Assembly (NCBI GenBank): GCA_936450465.1
Contig: OW388293.1
Location: 47,482,040-47,546,039 of the forward strand
Reading direction: 5' to 3'
From: Gibbula magus
Lineage: Eukaryota > Mollusca > Gastropoda > Trochida > Trochidae
Length of the DNA stretch: 64,000 nucleotides
A program made the translations under genes and the position numbers. Below the pieces are notes generated by a model, which was not told the origin of the DNA, made no database searches, and saw only the letters and a program-made list of their open reading frames with translations. This document shows, one piece after another, positions 33,908 through 47,500 of the stretch (positions within the stretch are counted from its first letter, which is position 1; every line of letters begins with the position of its first letter).

Positions 33908-34584
33908 TCAACTTTTCAAATTGCACGCAGAACAGTAGCGCCTTTTCTCTATTCCACCGGGGGTACTTTTACCGTTACCTCTAGGGATGACATCCCCGAA
34001 ATAAACCACTTCTTCTTCACGTGTATTGTACACTCTCTGTAGTTCGTTGATATCCACATCTTCAGTGTAGAAAACCTCAACGTGCAAGCATCGTGTTGTC
34101 TGGACCTTGCCATCCTCCCTGAAAAGAAAAGGATTGTCCATCTGGTCCAGAAGGAGCAGAGTTTCACGGCAGAATGCGTCGGCCTCAGATCCAGGTCTGG
34201 TGAGAACCACTGTCACATAATGAGCCCGTCCATGACAATAGAAGTCGGTGAAGTAAAGATTTGTCTCTTCCCTAAACAGGGCTTCAACAGGAAAATGGAG
34301 ACGCTTGTTCCCGAAGTAGGAAAAATCTGGAAGGTCTCCCAACTTAGTCAGTGACACGCTGAAGAAGAGACCATCAATGTTCCCGTTGATTGGAGAGTAC
34401 CTGTCTCCGTTGTTGTCCTTTATGTATTTTGTCATTAATCCATCGTTGTCATTCATAATGTCGTCAAAAATCTCTCTTGGCTTGTTTCGGAACATTATTT
34501 TGACCTCATGGTTCCCAAGCGATTGCTGAGTTATGTAGTTGTATGCCTGTTGCTTCAATTTCATCAGCTCCTCCTGTGTCATCA
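33908..34584 (-). CDS. PHYHIP-like gene, exon 5 (terminal)
   Basis: Acceptor TTCATTCGCAG before TGATGACACAGG; the first two bases finish a Val codon begun in exon 4. It encodes 225 residues carrying the whole PHYHIP C-terminal domain and ends with TGA at 33908-33910. This is the part with the clearest family identity. A dispersed repeat begins about 20 bp upstream of the acceptor. Confidence 0.9.
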
Positions 34585-37500
34585 CTGCGAATGAAATAAA
34601 TATATACAAGTGTTTGCCACTAACATGGCAATGTCCCCCGCCGGTGACATTCAGTTAGTAAGACACATCATTGGAGCTACTTGGGTTCATGATATATCGT
34701 GTTAATAAGAGTTCTAAAAGTGGTCAAAGTGTTGTGGTGACCTTCAAAATAAGGTGAAGGTCACCAAAATAAACTGGTGTCTGTGTCTTTCCCGAATGTA
34801 GGCTGACAACTAATTTGAAGACTTTGGATGCAATGTTTCATGAGATATCGCCTTAACAAGAGTTCAAAGAGTGGTCAAAGTGTCATGGTGACCTTGAAAG
34901 AAAGGCCAAGGTCACCAAAAGTGACTTGTGTCTGCGTCTTCCCACAATGTAGGCAGACACCAAATTTGAAGACTTTGGATGCAACGCTTCATGAGATATC
35001 GCGTAAACAAGAGTTCAAAAAGTGGTCAAAGTGTTGTGGTGACCTTGAAAATAAGGTCAAGGTCACCAAACCGACTGCCGTCCGCGTCATCCTCCAATGT
35101 AGACTGACACCAAATTTGAAAACATTTGGTCCAACCGGTCATAATAAATGGTGATAACAAGAGTTCGAAAAGTGGTCAAAGTGTTGTAGTGACTTTGAAA
35201 ATAAGGTCAAGGTCACCAAAATCCCCTGGTATCTGCGTCATCCCCCAGTGTAGACTGACACCAAATTTGAAGACTTTGAGTCCAACTGGTAAAGATATTT
35301 ATCGCGTTAACAAGAGTTAGAAAAGGGCTCAAAGTGTTGCAGTGACCTTGAAAATAAGGTCAAGGTCACCAAAATAAACTGGTGTCTGTGTCTTGCCCCA
35401 ATGTAGGCTTACAACTAATTTGAAGACTTTGGATGCAATTTTTCATGAGATATCGCCTTAACAAGAGTTCAAAGAGTGGTCAAAGTGTCATGGTGACCTT
35501 GAAAATAAGGCCAAGGTCACCAAAAGTGACTGGTGTCTGCGTCTTCCCACAATGTAGGCAGAAACCAAATTTGAAGACTTTGGATGCAACGCTTCATGAG
35601 ATATCGCGTAAACAAGAGTTCAAAAAATGGTCAAAGCGTCGTGGTGACCTTGAAAATAAGACCAAGGTCACCAAAATTGACTGGTGTCTGCGTCTTCCCA
35701 CAATGTAGGCACACATGAAATTTGAAGACTTTGGATGCAACGCTTCATAAGATATCGCGTAAACAAGAAATGTGACGTACGTACGTACGGACGGACGGAC
35801 GTACGTACGGACGCCGCTGAATACATAGTCCCCCTCCGCGTTGCGGCGGGGGACAAAAACAATTTGTCAATTCTACGAGGGGATATCAAAAATTTTCAAT
35901 TATCACAAAGAATGTACTTGTGAATACGGACCAACTGGTCACTGCAGCATAAGTGATCCTTGTCTAGTTCCTGGGTCAATAATAGTCTTATTCGCAACAG
36001 CCAGTTTTACTTCTGTTGACCAAATAGCATAGTACCCCCTATTATGGAGAACATTGAGGCGTGCAGTGTAATTAAGTATTTACATTTGAAGGGCTATACT
36101 GCACGTCAAATTGATGATGAGATGAAATCTGTTTATGACAATGACAGCCCATCCTATGACACTGTTGTGAGATGGAAAAGGAATTTCCAAACTGGCCACA
36201 TGTCGCTCGCAGATGAGCCAAGAAGTGGACGCCCCTCACTTACTGATGATATGGATGTCATCAAGAAGGTTGAGACGCTGGTTCAAGAAGATCGCCGCGT
36301 AACACTGCAAATGATAATGCACGAAACAGGTCTGGTTATGGCAGTGCATGGAACATACTCCATAACCAGTTGCATATGTCCAAAGTGTCAGCACGCTGGG
36401 TTCCTCGCTTAATGACTCCATTGCAAAAACAGAATCGAAGGGACATGTAACGGCAGGCACAAGAGACAAGGCGAAGAGGATTTCTTCAAACGTCTTGTTA
36501 CCATGGATGAATGCTGGGTTTATCAATATGATCCTCAGACAAAAAAGATGAGCAAAGAGTGGAAGCATGCTACATCACCACCTCCCAAAAAGGCTAAGGA
36601 AAGGTCAGGGTGTCTGTTTTTTGGGATTGTCGTGGAGTCATCTTGACAGATTATCTAACTAAAGGTCAGACCATTACTGGAGCTTATTACTGCAACCTGC
36701 TGAGCAAGTTACGAGATGCCATTAAACAGAAGCGCCGCGGTATGATCACCAAAGGTGTACGCCTGTTAGCTGACAATGCCCAAGCTCACAATTGTCACGC
36801 AGCTGCTGTGGAGGCACGGCGATGTGGCTTTGAAATCTTACCGCATACCCCCTATTCACCCGATCTTGCACCAAGTGACTTCTTCTTGTTCCCCGAGATG
36901 AAAAATCCACTTCGTGGACGTCGTTTTGAGGACGCCAACGACATCATTCGAGAGGTGGAGGCTTGGTTTTCCATGAAATCAAGGGTCTTCTATTCAGACG
37001 GTCTGCGCAAGGTCAAGAAGCGATTGGAAAAATGTGTATATCTGGATGGTGACTATGTAGAGATGTCTTAAAAACATGATAACACAATAAAAAAAATAAA
37101 AAGGTTTGTACCTTTGATATGTGTTTGTGATAATTGAAACTTTTTGATATCCCCTCGTACATATGTCACCAACATACTGTTTTTAAAATGTCCTCTACAT
37201 GGTAATTTTTTGTTCAAATGTGATAAAATAACCTTAATTTAAGTTGCATTGGTTTCTGCTAAAAATAGAAGCAACTGCAAAATGGGAAGAAAAAGTCAAG
37301 CTAACAAATCAGTTAATTGAAAGTTTCTGACCTGTGAACACCTTTTGTGTTGCTACTCTGTGACACCTGTATCCCTGGGATCCGTTGGTAAGTTCGACAA
37401 GAACACACCTGAAGGTTTGCCTCGAAGAGACAGGTTTTGGTATGGTAAAAGTTTGATGTCTTGCTTTCGTCAAAACCAGATACTCCATTTTATTGTCTTT

Positions 37501-38474
37501 CTCGATGAATAGGCCAAGGTCTGTGGTACTGGCGAGATGTTCAGTGGGCAGATGAAGCGTGTAAGTATCGGGTAGGTCCAAGCTTCTCCTTGGTGTCAAC
37601 TCGTCCTGGAGGATATGATGATGAATAATGAAGTGTTATAAAGTATTTGTAGCATAACCTTTGCAAACATATATGTTAGTGATGGTTTGTATTGATAGGC
37701 CGTAACGTGCCACTGACCGCTGATATTGACCTGTCCTTGTAAATTGAGAACTATAGTTACAAGTCTTTCTTTGATTGTTCGTGCGTGTTTTCTGCTTCTA
37801 GTGTATCGGCGGCTCAAATGTGAACCATTGTTACAAGTCTTTCTTTGGTAATTCGTTCTAGTTCTCTGCTTCTCGTATATCGGCTGCATTCCGATAAACG
37901 CTACCTACACCGGTGGAACGGTAGATGGAAGGTAAGATTTAAGCAGGAAGTGAACTATTTATTATTCAGTAAGGACATTGTATTTCTTCGGTATAAGAAA
38001 GTTGTCACTATCTACATGTATAATATTCATTAAGACACCAACCGAATTATCTAGATACACTTATGATATTTAAAGACAAGTGTCAACATACATTTGTTGT
38101 TAAATAATTTCATCTCATAACTCCTGCAGCATTAATTTAACCAAACAAATGTTTAAAATGGTTATAAAAATATTATCTGTTTATAACGACCTTTCAAGAT
38201 ACCCGTGAAGAGAAACACAATGAAGATGAATCTTACAAACTAAATATGTCAGTTTTAATTATATTTGTCTTTTCAAATTGATTATCCCTTATTTAAATAA
38301 TTATTTTTCCTAGTATTCATATTATATCATATTCATTTTTCTTACCGTTGTGTAAAGTGAAAAATCTTGAGTTGAACGATGTGATGTTCGCGAACTGTTC
38401 TCGAATCGTATTTCCTTCAACCCTGTAAAAAGACAATGTGTTTATAAACTAAAACGTCAATATCGCGTAAATCG

Positions 38475-38539
<65 letters not shown>

Positions 38540-41500
38540 TTACTCCCTGATGATACCAATGAACATGTTGGAGTGAAAATGGCTCTGTGTTTGCACAGTT
38601 CCATCTACCCGTTTTGTGTCGTGGTGGTCGTGTGGGAGTCGGGAAAAGTTCTTCCCCTAAAATCACTGCCGACTAATGACTACCAACGTACGACTAACCA
38701 ATACTCAAAGACGACCAGTGACGACCCGTTCAAGGCTAAACACGACAATAACGTCAGATAACTCATGTGTGATTTGCATGTGACTTGTAAGTGAGTTGTA
38801 AATGATGAGTGATGAGTCGTCATGGTCGTGAACGAGTCGTAAACTAGTCGTGAGTGGATCGGGGATGAGACCTTGTCAGAGTCGTGGTGGCGGATTAGTG
38901 TCTGCAAAGAGTTGGCAGTTAGTCGTGAACGGGTCAGGAGTTCCTCCTCACTATGTCGTAAGTAAGTCGTAAGTAACGTAACGAAGAAATATCAAATTTG
39001 ACAATTTCACCCTAAATGTTCCCCGACTCATGCAGACAAAGTCGTAGCCGAAAAATTGGGAAGAGTCGGGAATAGTCGTATCTCAGTGAAATGGGGGTAT
39101 AAATCCCATTTATGCATGACGTCCCATAAATGAGACGCTAATTCAATGAGCTGGTTCTCTGTTGATATATTAGATAAATATTTGCTGTAAGCTGTTTTTT
39201 AAAGGGAAGATGTTGTATTTATATGTCAACCAAGTTAAATAGTTGTAGATTTAAATATGGTTAAATCTGACAACCTGAAACAGAGGATATACTAATTTAG
39301 CAAATTGCCAAAGTTTGAGGTACTACTGAATAATTGAACTTTCCAGTTGAACTCAATTGATTTGTTTTTAAGGTTTTTCAATGTTAAATAGTTTAAGTAA
39401 TAATAAGAGTTTCTGTAAACTATATTTTTGTCCATGCTCAAAGTTTTGTCAAATTAGCGTCCCACATATGGGACGACATGCACAAGAGGGTACAGGTTTT
39501 TTGGTGATTCACAGAAATTATTTTTGTGGCGAAATATAATTTCTTGTCTTAATATATATTTATTGGAAAGGATGAGTGGAAGGGTAATAAAAAAAATTAA
39601 AAATTTATAAGTGACTGACTAACCCTCTGCTGACATAATCTATATTGACATATCGGATTGTTCTGGTGCCACAGATTAGTTTGAAGATGAGGACGGTTTT
39701 AAGGAGGAAATGAGTAAATCAGAGCATAACATGTGCTAACAGTATCTCATGAAGAAACAAAAGTGGTGGTCAATATTCCTTTTCCCGCTCTCTGCAGAAA
39801 TTTTAAATGTTTGAATACGATATATATACTACGTTTTTTCACGCAAAAATCGATTGATTGCTCTGCTGTAGAACACCTGTAATCTGAAATTCAGAAATGG
39901 TTTGCATTTCAGAAAGAGGAAGACCCCAATATGTTGTTCAAACAAAATTTATTATCTGTCAAACAATTTGTTTTTTTCATGTGCATATAAAAAAACCTGT
40001 ACCCTCTTGTGCATGACGTCCCATATATGGGACGCTAATTCTATCATCAAAATAACACGAAAACAATTATTTGAGGTAAAAATAACCATTGATTCACTTC
40101 ATTGCAAGTTATGAACTATAAATAATCACAATATAATGAAAATCTTAGAGGTTATGCATAAATGGGATAAGTTAATAATCTTGTTTTTAATCAACCAAAG
40201 CTTTGTATTATAAATACCTCACCAATACAAACATAAACACGAATGTACACAATTACTAGACACAATTAAGATAATGAAAAATAAACATAGTAATGAAATG
40301 ATATGCACATTAACAAAATTGAAATGATAACCTTTTCAGTTGTGTTTTATTATATTAGAATATGTTATGGTGTATTCATCACAAACACAAAGTTATCGGT
40401 TTCTTTTTTGCCACAATATGATGCCTCAAAGCCATTATTTCCCATAAGCCTTCGGCTTCACATATTCATTTAGCATACTGCTTATCTACCCGTAGACCAG
40501 CGCTATTTATAGAACACTTGTAAAAACATATGACCCCTGATCATGTGACCCGCCGCCAAGTCATGTGATGACCAATGCCGTCTCATATTTGCTTCACACC
40601 CGACCTGTACGAATCTCCGTAGTTTGTACACTACTGATATTCAGGTGAGTTGACCAGCTTTGTGGTTGTATTGGCTACTGACACGTTAGTGTTAGTATTT
40701 AATTATATTTGTTGCTTGGACGTTGTCCCTGCGAACGGTTGTCACCGTAATTTAATTGCATTTCTGCCAATACTTAGTTCGTGTGGCTCACGTGTTACTG
40801 TTAGTCAGTCGCCATTTTGGTTTGTGTTTCCAGACATGGCATGTCGTGAAGACGACACACTTTCCCTTGAGGGGGAGTCTGGTGAAGAATTTAACGAGGA
40901 CGTAAGCTTTGTTGGCCTTGACTCTCAAGCCGCTAGGGTTTCCACTAGGCAAGAGTTTAAAACTAATGTTGATAAGGTACATGTTCCGGTCGACGACTGT
41001 AAGGGCAAGAAGGGCAAAACATGCAAACAAAGTAAGAAAAGAAAGACTACCTGTAAGACAGTTGCAGTTGCAAGCACCTCTGAGGCTAGCGGTAGGAATA
41101 GTTCCCTCCTTGACCTGTCTACTGATGATTTAGCCCTGTTGAGACAGAAATTGGGTATGGCACCCGGAGATAATTCAGCGCAAGGCGGCGATGATGGTAA
41201 TGCGCAATTTGGCGAATTTGTAGACCATACTGACGATGATCAGATGTTGCCAGATGAAGGTTTCCTTGATTCCCAGCCCTGCCCCGCACAGCCTAACCCC
41301 CCTACAGTGGGTATCGATAGAGATTGGAGTGAGTGTTCTCTCTTTAATGACAATGCCATTAATGATGGGCTAGACAGCGAGTGGCAGTTGCCAGCATTGA
41401 GAGCCCCTAAGAGGGGTGATGCGATAAGTCAGTCCCTAGCAGGACTTGTTGAGGTGTCCTGTACTGCGCAGTGTGCGGTTGATGCGATAGTTGACAAGTA

Positions 41501-44500
41501 CCCTATCCCCAAGAATGCAGAGAAAATTGCTGCTCCCTTGGTCAATGCTGAGGTTTATTCAGAAATTGGCAAGCGTGCACAGTCGATGGATCAGGGCCTT
41601 AAGCAGATTCAGAATCTACTTGCAACTAGTATGGTACCCATCCTTAAGTTGACCGGTTTGCTGAAGGGCAATTTTAGTTCAGAGCTAAAGCAATGCATTC
41701 AGGACACATTAACTCTGTTGGGACAGGCTCAGTTCCTGATGAGTGTCAGAAGGCGATATGCTCTACGCCCCCATTTGAAAAGGCAATATGCGGCCTTATG
41801 TAACACCAAGACCCCTATCACTACACTCCTATTTGGTGATAACATTGATAAAGAAATCAAGAGCTGCGAATCTGGTTCTAAACTTGGACAACATGGGTTT
41901 ACCACAGGTTTCAGGCACTCCAGGGGACGTGGCTATGGGCCCTCATCACAGCAGTCCGGGCAGTCTTTCAGGGGACGAGGCTTCGGATATAGAAGAAGGC
42001 CAGCACCATACTATGGACGGGGTCAGTACAGAGGCCAGGGTCGTCCCGCAGCAACCCAGTCTCGAGGTCCCCCAAACGAGGGATAGCGGACTTAGCCAGC
42101 AGATCAAGTCAGAAGCAGGTGAGTTCTGTAGCTGGTACCAAAAGTCATTTCTCTCAGTGGAGTAAATTTACTTCTGACGCCTGGGTGTTGAGCTCTGTTC
42201 AGGGTTATGCAATTGAATTTGATAGCTGGCCATATCAAACTAAAGTTCCTAATCAGGTCTCTTTCTCTTCAGAAAAGCATACAATTGTTACAAAGGAAAT
42301 AGATGAACTTTTGAGGAAGGGAGTTGTCGTTCCAACAGTAAATGAGCCTGATCAATATATTTCTAACATCTTTCTCGTTCCAAAACCAAATGGCTCATTT
42401 CGACCTATTATTAATCTTAGGTATCTAAATGAGTTTGTTACTTATGAGCATTTTAAACAGGAAAGTTTTTCATCGGTTTTGGATTTGATACAGGAAGGTG
42501 ATATCTTTACATCCTTGGATATGAAGGATGCTTACTTTACTATCCCTATACACGTGTATTATCAGAAGTACTTGAAGTTTTCATGGGATGGTCAATTGCA
42601 CAAATTTGTAGTACTCCCATTTGGCTTGAGCTCAGCACAAAGATTTTAAAACCAGTTTTCGCATTATTTCGCCAGCAGTCGATTCGTTCTGCATATTATC
42701 TTGATGATGCATTGGTAGCTAACCAGAACAAAGAGGTTTGTAGAAACGAATTTCAGGTTGTTGTTAAAAATTTAGCAAAATTGGGGTTTCAGGTTAATTG
42801 GGATAAGTCTCAGTCAGTTCCTATGCAAAGAATTCGTTTTCTTGGCTTTATTGTTGATTCCAACCTATTTAAGGTTTTTCTCCCAGAGGACAAGGTTGAC
42901 AAAATTAAAAACAAGGCATCAGAATTGCTCGGGAGAGAGACAGTTGTGGTTAGAGAACTTTCATCCTTTATAGGGTTAACTATCAATGCATTTCAAGCTG
43001 TGGATAAGGCTCAGTTACACTACAGGGTTCTTGAGAGGGAAAAGCTTCGTGGCCTTGTTTGTAATGTGTTTGACCCTTTTGAAAATACCATTTCATTATC
43101 TGCTTCTGCCAAAGCTGAATTATGTTGGTGGTTTTGTAATGTAGGGAAGGAGAATGTTAAGCCTATTAGACGGGAACCTGTGAGTTCTACCATCCAGACA
43201 GATGCCTCTACTCTCGGCTGGGGTGCTTATAATGTCTCAAGTGGTCAGCACTCTAGCGGTAGATGGTTAGAAAATGAAACAGGTCACATTAACTATCTTG
43301 AACTCCTGGCTATTGGTAAGGCTCTTAGAGCATTTTACAATACCACCTCAAATACTCATGTTTTAGTACAATCAGACAATAATACAGCCTGTTCTTATGT
43401 TAATAGCTTTGGCGGCATGACCTCACAGAGAATTGATGAGTTGGCTAAAGATATTTGGGCTTGGTGTTTTGATAGACAGATTTTCATCACAGCACAATAT
43501 TTGCCAGGCAGTCTGAATGTGGAAGCAGACTTCCTGTCAAGGAACTTTTCAGATTCTACTGAATGGAAACTTAAGTCAGAAATATTTACCAGGATAGCTT
43601 GCATGTCTTTCCAGCCTGATATTGACTTGTTCGCTTCCTCGTTGAATTTCCAGGTACCCAGATTTGTTTCCTGGTTTCCTCAACCGGGTTGTTATGGTGT
43701 CGATGCTCTCTCCTTGTCTTGGGCATCCTTTCACCCCTACATTTTCCCCCCTTTTTGTTTATTAAACAGAGTACTTAACAAAATTCTTCAAGATAAGGTT
43801 GAAACAGCTCTGCTTATAATCCATATTGGCCATCACAAATGTGGTTTCCGCAGTTACTTGAATGTTTGATTTCTCTTCCCATCAGGCTACCCCGGCACAG
43901 GAACCTCCTCACCTTGCCTCACAGCGGGTTAGAACATCCCATGGGAAGGTCACTGACGTTGGTCGCGACAACTGTATCAGGAAATCACTCCAGGACCATG
44001 GCCTTTCATCAGGAATTATCAAGGTCATCACAAGTTCATGGCGACCCGGCACACGGAAACAGTATGACCTGGCATGGCGGAAGTTCTGTATTTGGTGTGG
44101 TGAGAGGGGTTCGAGTCCCTTTCACTCGACTGAGGTAGTGCTGCTAGGTTACCTACATGATCTCTTCACACAAGGAAAGCTTTATAGTGTTATTAACACG
44201 CACAAGTGTGTGATTTTGCAAACCCTGAAGCTTTTAGGGAATAACTGGTGTGACCAATTGATTTATGTACCAAGATTCATGAGAGGTCTTCTGAATCTTA
44301 TTCCTAGTAGACCAAGATATAAGTTTACTTGGGACGTTTCGGTTGTGATTAATTTCTTGAAGAACTTTGATGATATGGTTAATTTGTCATTGAGACTTTT
44401 GACGTATAAGGTGGTGGCGCTAATTGCCCTCACAACAGTACCACGTGCTCAGACCTTAGTTAACATGTGTCTTTATAACATGAAAGTATGTGAATCCAAA

Positions 44501-47500
44501 GTAGTGTTTTCGTTTGATACCTTGCTGAAAACTTCACAGCAAGGTAAGGCCTAAGTGCTACCTTTTTCTCCAAGGTGACGGATTGTGTCCCATGCATTTC
44601 CTACTACACTATATTGAGAGAACCAGGAGATAACGTTGTGATATCCTACAAGACATTTTATTCTGTTTCTACGTCTACAGTAGCTAGATGGCTGAAGGAA
44701 GTGTTACGTTTAAGTGGAGTGAACAGCTGCTTCTGCCGCCATGACAGCGGGGTGTTCTCTAGCGGACATTCTTAAAACAGCTGACTGGTCGTCCAGCAAG
44801 AACTTTTACAGATTTTATTTTAGAGAGGTCAAAGCAGTGACCTTTCCACAAGCAGTGCTATGTCGTGACCGAGAGTGACTTGTCGACCGAGAGTGAATTG
44901 TCAACCGAGAGTGAATTGTCCTCTGTCTCAGACTTGTTTTAAACAAGTTGAGTACTTGTTTGAAAATATTAAACTCTTGAGTTTGTTTACAGCGTTTTGT
45001 TGTCTTTAAAGATGCTAAATGAATATGTGAAGCCGAAGGCTTAGATTATAAAGATAGTTGACTTCTAACACATTGATTAAGCATGATCAAAGAGACGCTG
45101 TTGAATAACCAGGAACAAACTAGAAGAAAGTTCCTGAGCATACCACACGTTTCCAAACCCGATACTAGACAGCATTCATTTTACCTGATATGCCCAATTA
45201 TGCACGTTACACTTTCCGACATTTTTATAGACATATTCATAACAACCTCGCAAAATGCAATTATCTGTTATTATCAACCTACTAGCCATATAACATGATA
45301 CTTGAAACGACCTTTCTAAACCGTATCACCCGGTACGAGAGACTTACAACATTGTAAGTCCCTCCAGGAGGGTTTACACAAACAGTTGTAAACCCTGTTA
45401 GAAGGAATTATAATGATTGCAAACCCTGAGATATTTTTTAAGATGATGGTTCGAAATTAAAGATCTGAAGAAACTAACTTAAACTAATTTTGAAAATGTT
45501 CTTACGACAGAATGAACAGCAAATGTTTTGCAGAAAGTGCGTCTCGAACCCGTATCCACTATCACCTGCAGTAGCTAACGCCTTATGCACTATCACCTGA
45601 AGTAACTGAGCTAACGCCTTAGTCTTCTGCTCCAAAGGGACAGCTGAGATTTCACGGTACAAAAGCAACTCATATAGCGCGGCTGTTAACAGGCTGATAT
45701 CAGCCAGGGATCCTCGATATAACGCCAGGGATCCTCAATATAACGCGATAACAATTAAAAAAGCCTGTTTTACACTGAAAAACGGTTGATAATATAGAGA
45801 AACCATTCAACCTTGGATATGGTAAGGTTGTAGACCCTGATAGTCAGGAGAAACCCTCAGATGCTTTCCTTCCTATCAGGGTCCACAACCTTACAATATC
45901 CTCGGTATCATGTTTTCTCCTTACTCCAATATTTAATGATATTGAACATTCTTATATATTTTAATGGTATACGACCAAGCTCAGAATAAACCATAGCATT
46001 GCAAATACTTGTCTTTAGCCCAAGCAAACGTTTACAGTAATCAAGATGTACCCGCTCACAGTTGTCTCCCTTATGGTAACCTCACACAGACGAAGCATAA
46101 CTAACCACACTACCAGTATGACTAACAAATAATGACAATAAACTTTCAGGATTTAAATCAAGGGATCTGGATTTAAAATACACACTTAACGCCGCCTTTC
46201 GTCCCTGATCAGACAATTGTTTTTCAGCAACATTAAATTTATTATTATAATTAAAGACTATACCTAGGTAAGTGAAACGATCCACAACATCAACTGATAC
46301 TCCATTATAAAACCAGCTTTCAGACCGCCTTTTACGACCACCTTTTTTAAAGACAACAATTTTTGTTTTCTTGATGTTTACTTCAAGACTCCACTTTTCC
46401 GAATATGTAGAAAGGGAATCTAATAGTCCTTGTAAACCCTCAACTGTTTCGGAGAATAACACAAGATCATCAGCATACATGAGTAAAACCAAGCTCAGAG
46501 ATTTACATTCTAAAGGGACACAGCCATCCTGGAGAAAATTCATTTCGAAATCATTGAGATACAGAGAAAATAATAGTGGGGACAGAACCTCACCCTGCAT
46601 TAAGCCAAGACTATTCCTGAAGAAATTACTCCTATAACCATTTATTCGTATGCAAGTTCTAACATTTAAATACTTTGAATAAATAACTGACAATAATTTA
46701 CCTCTCACGCCCAAATGAGATAATTTATACCATTACTTATATCTATCAATAGAGTCGAAAGCTCTTTTTAAATCTATAAATGCGCAATACATCTTTTTAT
46801 TGGAAGCAAGATTTTTTATCAATTAAAAAATGGAGTGAAAATATGGCATCTACTGTACTAACATTTGGCTGGAACCAAAACTGTGCATCTGTAATGACGT
46901 CGTTCAATGATGCCTATGATATGAGTCTCTGGTTGATGATAGAGACGAGGGGCTAAGAGAAAACGTCATTCCATGAACAATGGTGCTTTTGTCTAGGTCA
47001 GCAAATATCACCAGATCTTTACCTTTGAGGCTTTTGTCCGGACACTGTATTGCAATGTACATACCCTAGTTCTCATCATTGATTACATTCTGCATTCGAT
47101 TACCCATTTGTGTTTCATTGTTACAAGAGTGTTTGTCTTCGCCATATTGACTAATTTGATTGACTCTTAATAAAATCGTAAAGCTCACAGTTTACCACTA
47201 AAATCTCCTCTGTATTTTCCATTGATTATTTTGTCTGTTGCCATGCGATGAGCAAACACCGGAAAGAAAACAGAGATTACGTAATGGTGATAATGACCAA
47301 ATATAACAGCAGTATGACACGTATTGAATTTGTGATATTATTCTTGCAACAAGTAAAAATTGGAATTCGTTCATGTACTCGTGTACTCATGCCTACACCA
47401 TGATGCATCGACGTTTTACTAGAAATACTTGTCGCTCCACTGCACTGTACACGACCCGACGTGATATGTGCAAATGTCCTCACTCTACTACGTACTGCTA

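Larger units (their letters stand above)
40445..45043 (+). mobile_element. DIRS-type tyrosine-recombinase retrotransposon
   Basis: 32-bp inverted termini (TAAGCCTTCGGCTTCACATA at 40445; complement ending 45043) are perfect. Contents in order: gag-like ORF, RT plus RNase H, tyrosine recombinase. This is the gene order and terminus type of DIRS1-like elements, which integrate with a recombinase instead of an integrase and make no target duplication. 4.6 kb, near full length. RT and recombinase frames are broken. Sits in intron 2, antisense to the host gene. Confidence 0.92.

Noticed and set aside
34082..34354. 90-codon + strand ORF
   Set aside because: Antisense shadow of PHYHIP-like exon 5.
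36236..36568. 110-codon minus ORF
   Set aside because: Shadow of the mariner transposase.
37596..37889. 97-codon minus ORF next to exon 4
   Set aside because: It reads a two-copy tandem duplication in intron 3, and the exon 4 acceptor at 37606 separates it from coding sequence.
38573..38907. Short ORFs rich in T/N/Y around 38.6-38.9 kb
   Set aside because: They read through GTCGTGA-type simple repeats (AGTCGT, GAGTCGT), with no splice support.
41788..42165. 125-codon ORF overlapping the end of the DIRS gag
   Set aside because: Alternative frame over the R/G-rich region. The RT frame and the gag frame explain this sequence better.
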